NCBI RefSeq assembly: GCF_009711475.1
Contig: NZ_SMMD01000806.1
Span: forward strand, 1 to 8,963
DNA: 8,963 nt
Origin: Fulvivirga aurantia
Lineage (GTDB): Bacteria; Bacteroidota; Bacteroidia; Cytophagales; Cyclobacteriaceae
Direction: 5' to 3'
The notes under the pieces were generated by a model. That model had not been told where the DNA came from. It did not search any database and saw only the letters and a program-made list of their open reading frames with translations. The position numbers and the translations under genes were made by a program. The stretch's first letter is position 1, and the number at the start of each line of letters is the position of its first letter. Below, in pieces: positions 7,469-8,963 of the stretch.

Positions 7469-8770
7469 ATGACTAGAGAAGAACAAATTGCGAAAATGAC
7501 AAATGATTGGATGACTAATCCAAGATGGAATAATATACTACGTCCTTACACACCAGAGGATGTACTCAAATTGAGAGGTACAGTGCAAATTGAGCACACC
7601 CTTGCCAAACTTGGTGCTGAGAAACTATGGAAAAGACTCAATAATCAGTCTTTTGTTGCGGGCCTTGGTGCTCTTACCGGCAACCAGGCAATACAAGAAG
7701 TGGCAGCGGGCCTTGAGGCTATTTACCTAAGTGGCTGGCAAGTTGCCGCGGATGCTAACCTGGCCGGAGAAATGTATCCGGATCAGTCGTTGTATCCTGC
7801 GGACTCTGTACCAAAGGTGGTGAAGCGCATCAACAACGCATTATTAAGAAGAGACCAAATACAAAGTGTTACAGGTGAGACAAACATCGATTGGGTAGTA
7901 CCAATTGTAGCTGATGCCGAGGCTGGTTTTGGCGGAAATTTAAATGCATTCGAATTGATGAAAGCGATGATTGAAGCCGGAGCTGCTGGTGTTCACTTCG
8001 AAGACCAATTATCTTCAGCTAAAAAATGTGGTCACTTAGGTGGCAAAGTATTAGTGCCTACACAGGAAGCAATCAACAAGCTGGTAGCAGCGCGTTTAGC
8101 AGCAGATGTCATGAACACACCTACACTACTTGTAGCGAGAACTGATGCCGAAGCCGCTAACCTAATCACCTCAGATATAGACAAAAGAGATCATAAATTC
8201 ATAACCGGTGAGCGTACTTCTGAAGGCTTTTATAATGTAAATAATGGCCTTGAGCAAGGAATCAACCGAGGCTTAAGCTATGCACCTTATGCTGACTTAA
8301 TCTGGATGGAAACATCTAACCCTGACCTGGGACTTGCCAAAGAATTTGCGCAAGCCATTAAGGAGGAGTATCCCGATCAAATGCTTGCGTACAACTGCTC
8401 TCCTTCTTTTAACTGGGCGGCTAAATTAAGCGTTTCGCAGATGGAAACTTTTAGGGAAAATCTGGCTGACATGGGATATAAATTCCAGTTTATCACTTTG
8501 GCTGGTTTCCACGCTTTGAACACTTCTATGTTTGAACTTTCTAAAGCTTATAAAGAAAGAGGCATGGCCGGTTACTCTGAACTGCAAGAGAGAGAATTTG
8601 CACTACAGAGCGAAGGCTTCTCAGCTGTTAAACATCAGACTTTTGTTGGAACACAGTATTTTGACACAGTGCAAAATGTGGTACAACAAGGTCAGTCTTC
8701 TACCACTGCTATGAATGGTAGTACTGAAGAAGATCAGTTTAACAAAGTGAAACTTAACAAAGCCAGTTAA
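7469..8770 (+). CDS. aceA: Isocitrate lyase
   Basis: First step of the glyoxylate shunt: isocitrate is cleaved to glyoxylate and succinate, bypassing the two decarboxylations of the TCA cycle. It has 433 residues (E. coli AceA 434). The catalytic loop KKCGHLGGK is at 185-193 with nucleophile C187 (C195 in E. coli). The Mg2+ aspartate is D149 in [10 protein letters not shown] (D157 in E. coli). NCSPSFNW lies at 309-316 and TLAGFHALN at 343-351. The C-terminus ([14 protein letters not shown]) matches the lid-forming tail of the short bacterial type. The start fits the family N-terminus (TREEQIAKM, then [10 protein letters not shown]). It sits 12 bases after aceB and is almost certainly cotranscribed with it; a strong terminator follows. 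aceK, the isocitrate dehydrogenase kinase/phosphatase that completes the E. coli operon, is absent here. Confidence 0.98.
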   Translation: MTREEQIAKMTNDWMTNPRWNNILRPYTPEDVLKLRGTVQIEHTLAKLGAEKLWKRLNNQSFVAGLGALTGNQAIQEVAAGLEAIYLSGWQVAADANLAGEMYPDQSLYPADSVPKVVKRINNALLRRDQIQSVTGETNIDWVVPIVADAEAGFGGNLNAFELMKAMIEAGAAGVHFEDQLSSAKKCGHLGGKVLVPTQEAINKLVAARLAADVMNTPTLLVARTDAEAANLITSDIDKRDHKFITGERTSEGFYNVNNGLEQGINRGLSYAPYADLIWMETSNPDLGLAKEFAQAIKEEYPDQMLAYNCSPSFNWAAKLSVSQMETFRENLADMGYKFQFITLAGFHALNTSMFELSKAYKERGMAGYSELQEREFALQSEGFSAVKHQTFVGTQYFDTVQNVVQQGQSSTTAMNGSTEEDQFNKVKLNKAS

Positions 8771-8795
8771 TATTATTTTATTCAACCTGACCCTT

Positions 8796-8832
8796 AAAAG
8801 CTTAGCAGACGCACGTTTGCTAAGCTTTTTTT
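8796..8832 (+). terminator. Intrinsic terminator after aceBA
   Basis: A perfect 12-bp stem, AAAAGCTTAGCA (8796-8807) and TGCTAAGCTTTT (8818-8829), with a 10-base loop (GACGCACGTT) and a run of seven T (8826-8832). It begins 25 bases after the aceA stop and closes the aceBA operon, confirming that no third gene is part of it. Confidence 0.92.
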
Positions 8833-8963
8833 ATCTGAATATTTCTCAGGCTTGGACCCATTATTAGTAAGATTGCTTCGCTTGGATCCGTACGAGCCAA
8901 TAGCTTTCATGGTCTGTATTGTGATACCTGGAACCCGCATTTTAGTCCTAAAATCCCGCTTTC
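8833..8963. other. Tail without a convincing gene, carrying small repeats
   Basis: After the aceBA terminator, frames on both strands stay open to the window edge, but none has a recognisable product and the minus frame runs straight through the terminator stem. The stretch contains a direct repeat, GCTTGGACCC (8850-8859) and GCTTGGATCC (8880-8889), 9 of 10 identical with a 30-bp period. It also has a dyad, ATTTTAG-TC-CTAAAAT (8939-8954), bracketed by two CCCGC copies (8934-8938 and 8955-8959). This could be the edge of an intergenic repeat family or the upstream region of the next gene; it is cut off by the window. Confidence 0.35.

Noticed and set aside
8794..8940. 48-codon minus-strand frame (MRVPGITIQ...)
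   Set aside because: It ends inside the aceBA terminator stem, has no recognisable domain, and the opposite strand is equally open; coding is not supported.
8798..8963. Plus-strand frame open to the window end
   Set aside because: It begins within the terminator hairpin and has no start before a late ATG at about 8909; no recognisable family. It could only be judged with more sequence.
1..8963. CRISPR array, tRNA/rRNA genes, insertion sequence, phage or toxin-antitoxin genes
   Set aside because: No regularly spaced repeats, cloverleaf, transposase or terminal inverted repeats were seen; the window is ordinary core-metabolism DNA apart from the points listed.

Overview
The window (about 40% GC by eye) looks like chromosomal DNA of a Bacteroidota bacterium, probably of the Cytophagales/Flammeovirga-type lineages. 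Three things point there: a class I ribonucleotide reductase that resembles the eukaryotic enzymes more than the E. coli one, A-rich leaders with no Shine-Dalgarno sequence before any visible start, and a perfect Bacteroidota-type -7 promoter box (TATATTTG). The lineage is inferred from these traits, not proven.

Layout. (1) 1-3298, plus strand: nrdB (5' end cut off by the window edge) followed 42 bases later by nrdA, together the two subunits of class I ribonucleotide reductase. A strong hairpin terminator follows at 3321-3360. (2) 3435-4244, plus strand: a single-gene DkgB-like aldo/keto reductase. Its stop codon directly abuts the stop of the convergent gene behind it. (3) 4245-5732, minus strand: a 495-residue XRE-type regulator of the RamB/ScfR family (helix-turn-helix, degenerate IrrE-like domain, C-terminal Cys-rich DUF2083-like domain). 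(4) 5733-5839: a 107-base divergent control region with two clean inverted repeats whose centres lie 31.5 bp apart. (5) 5840-8770, plus strand: aceB (malate synthase A) and aceA (isocitrate lyase), 12 bases apart, forming a complete glyoxylate-shunt operon that ends in a strong terminator at 8796-8832. (6) 8833-8963: a short tail with no convincing gene but with small direct and inverted repeats.

How it works together. NrdA and NrdB make deoxyribonucleotides. AceA splits isocitrate into glyoxylate and succinate, and AceB joins glyoxylate with acetyl-CoA to give malate, so the cell can grow on acetate or fatty acids. The divergent regulator belongs to the family whose actinobacterial member RamB controls aceA and aceB, so it is the natural candidate to control this operon and itself through the inverted repeats.

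I did not find a clearly undescribed system. The most interesting part is the regulator/operator/aceBA module: a family best known from actinobacteria and some proteobacteria, here in a Bacteroidota-like genome, with a metallopeptidase-like sensor domain that has lost its zinc-binding histidines.
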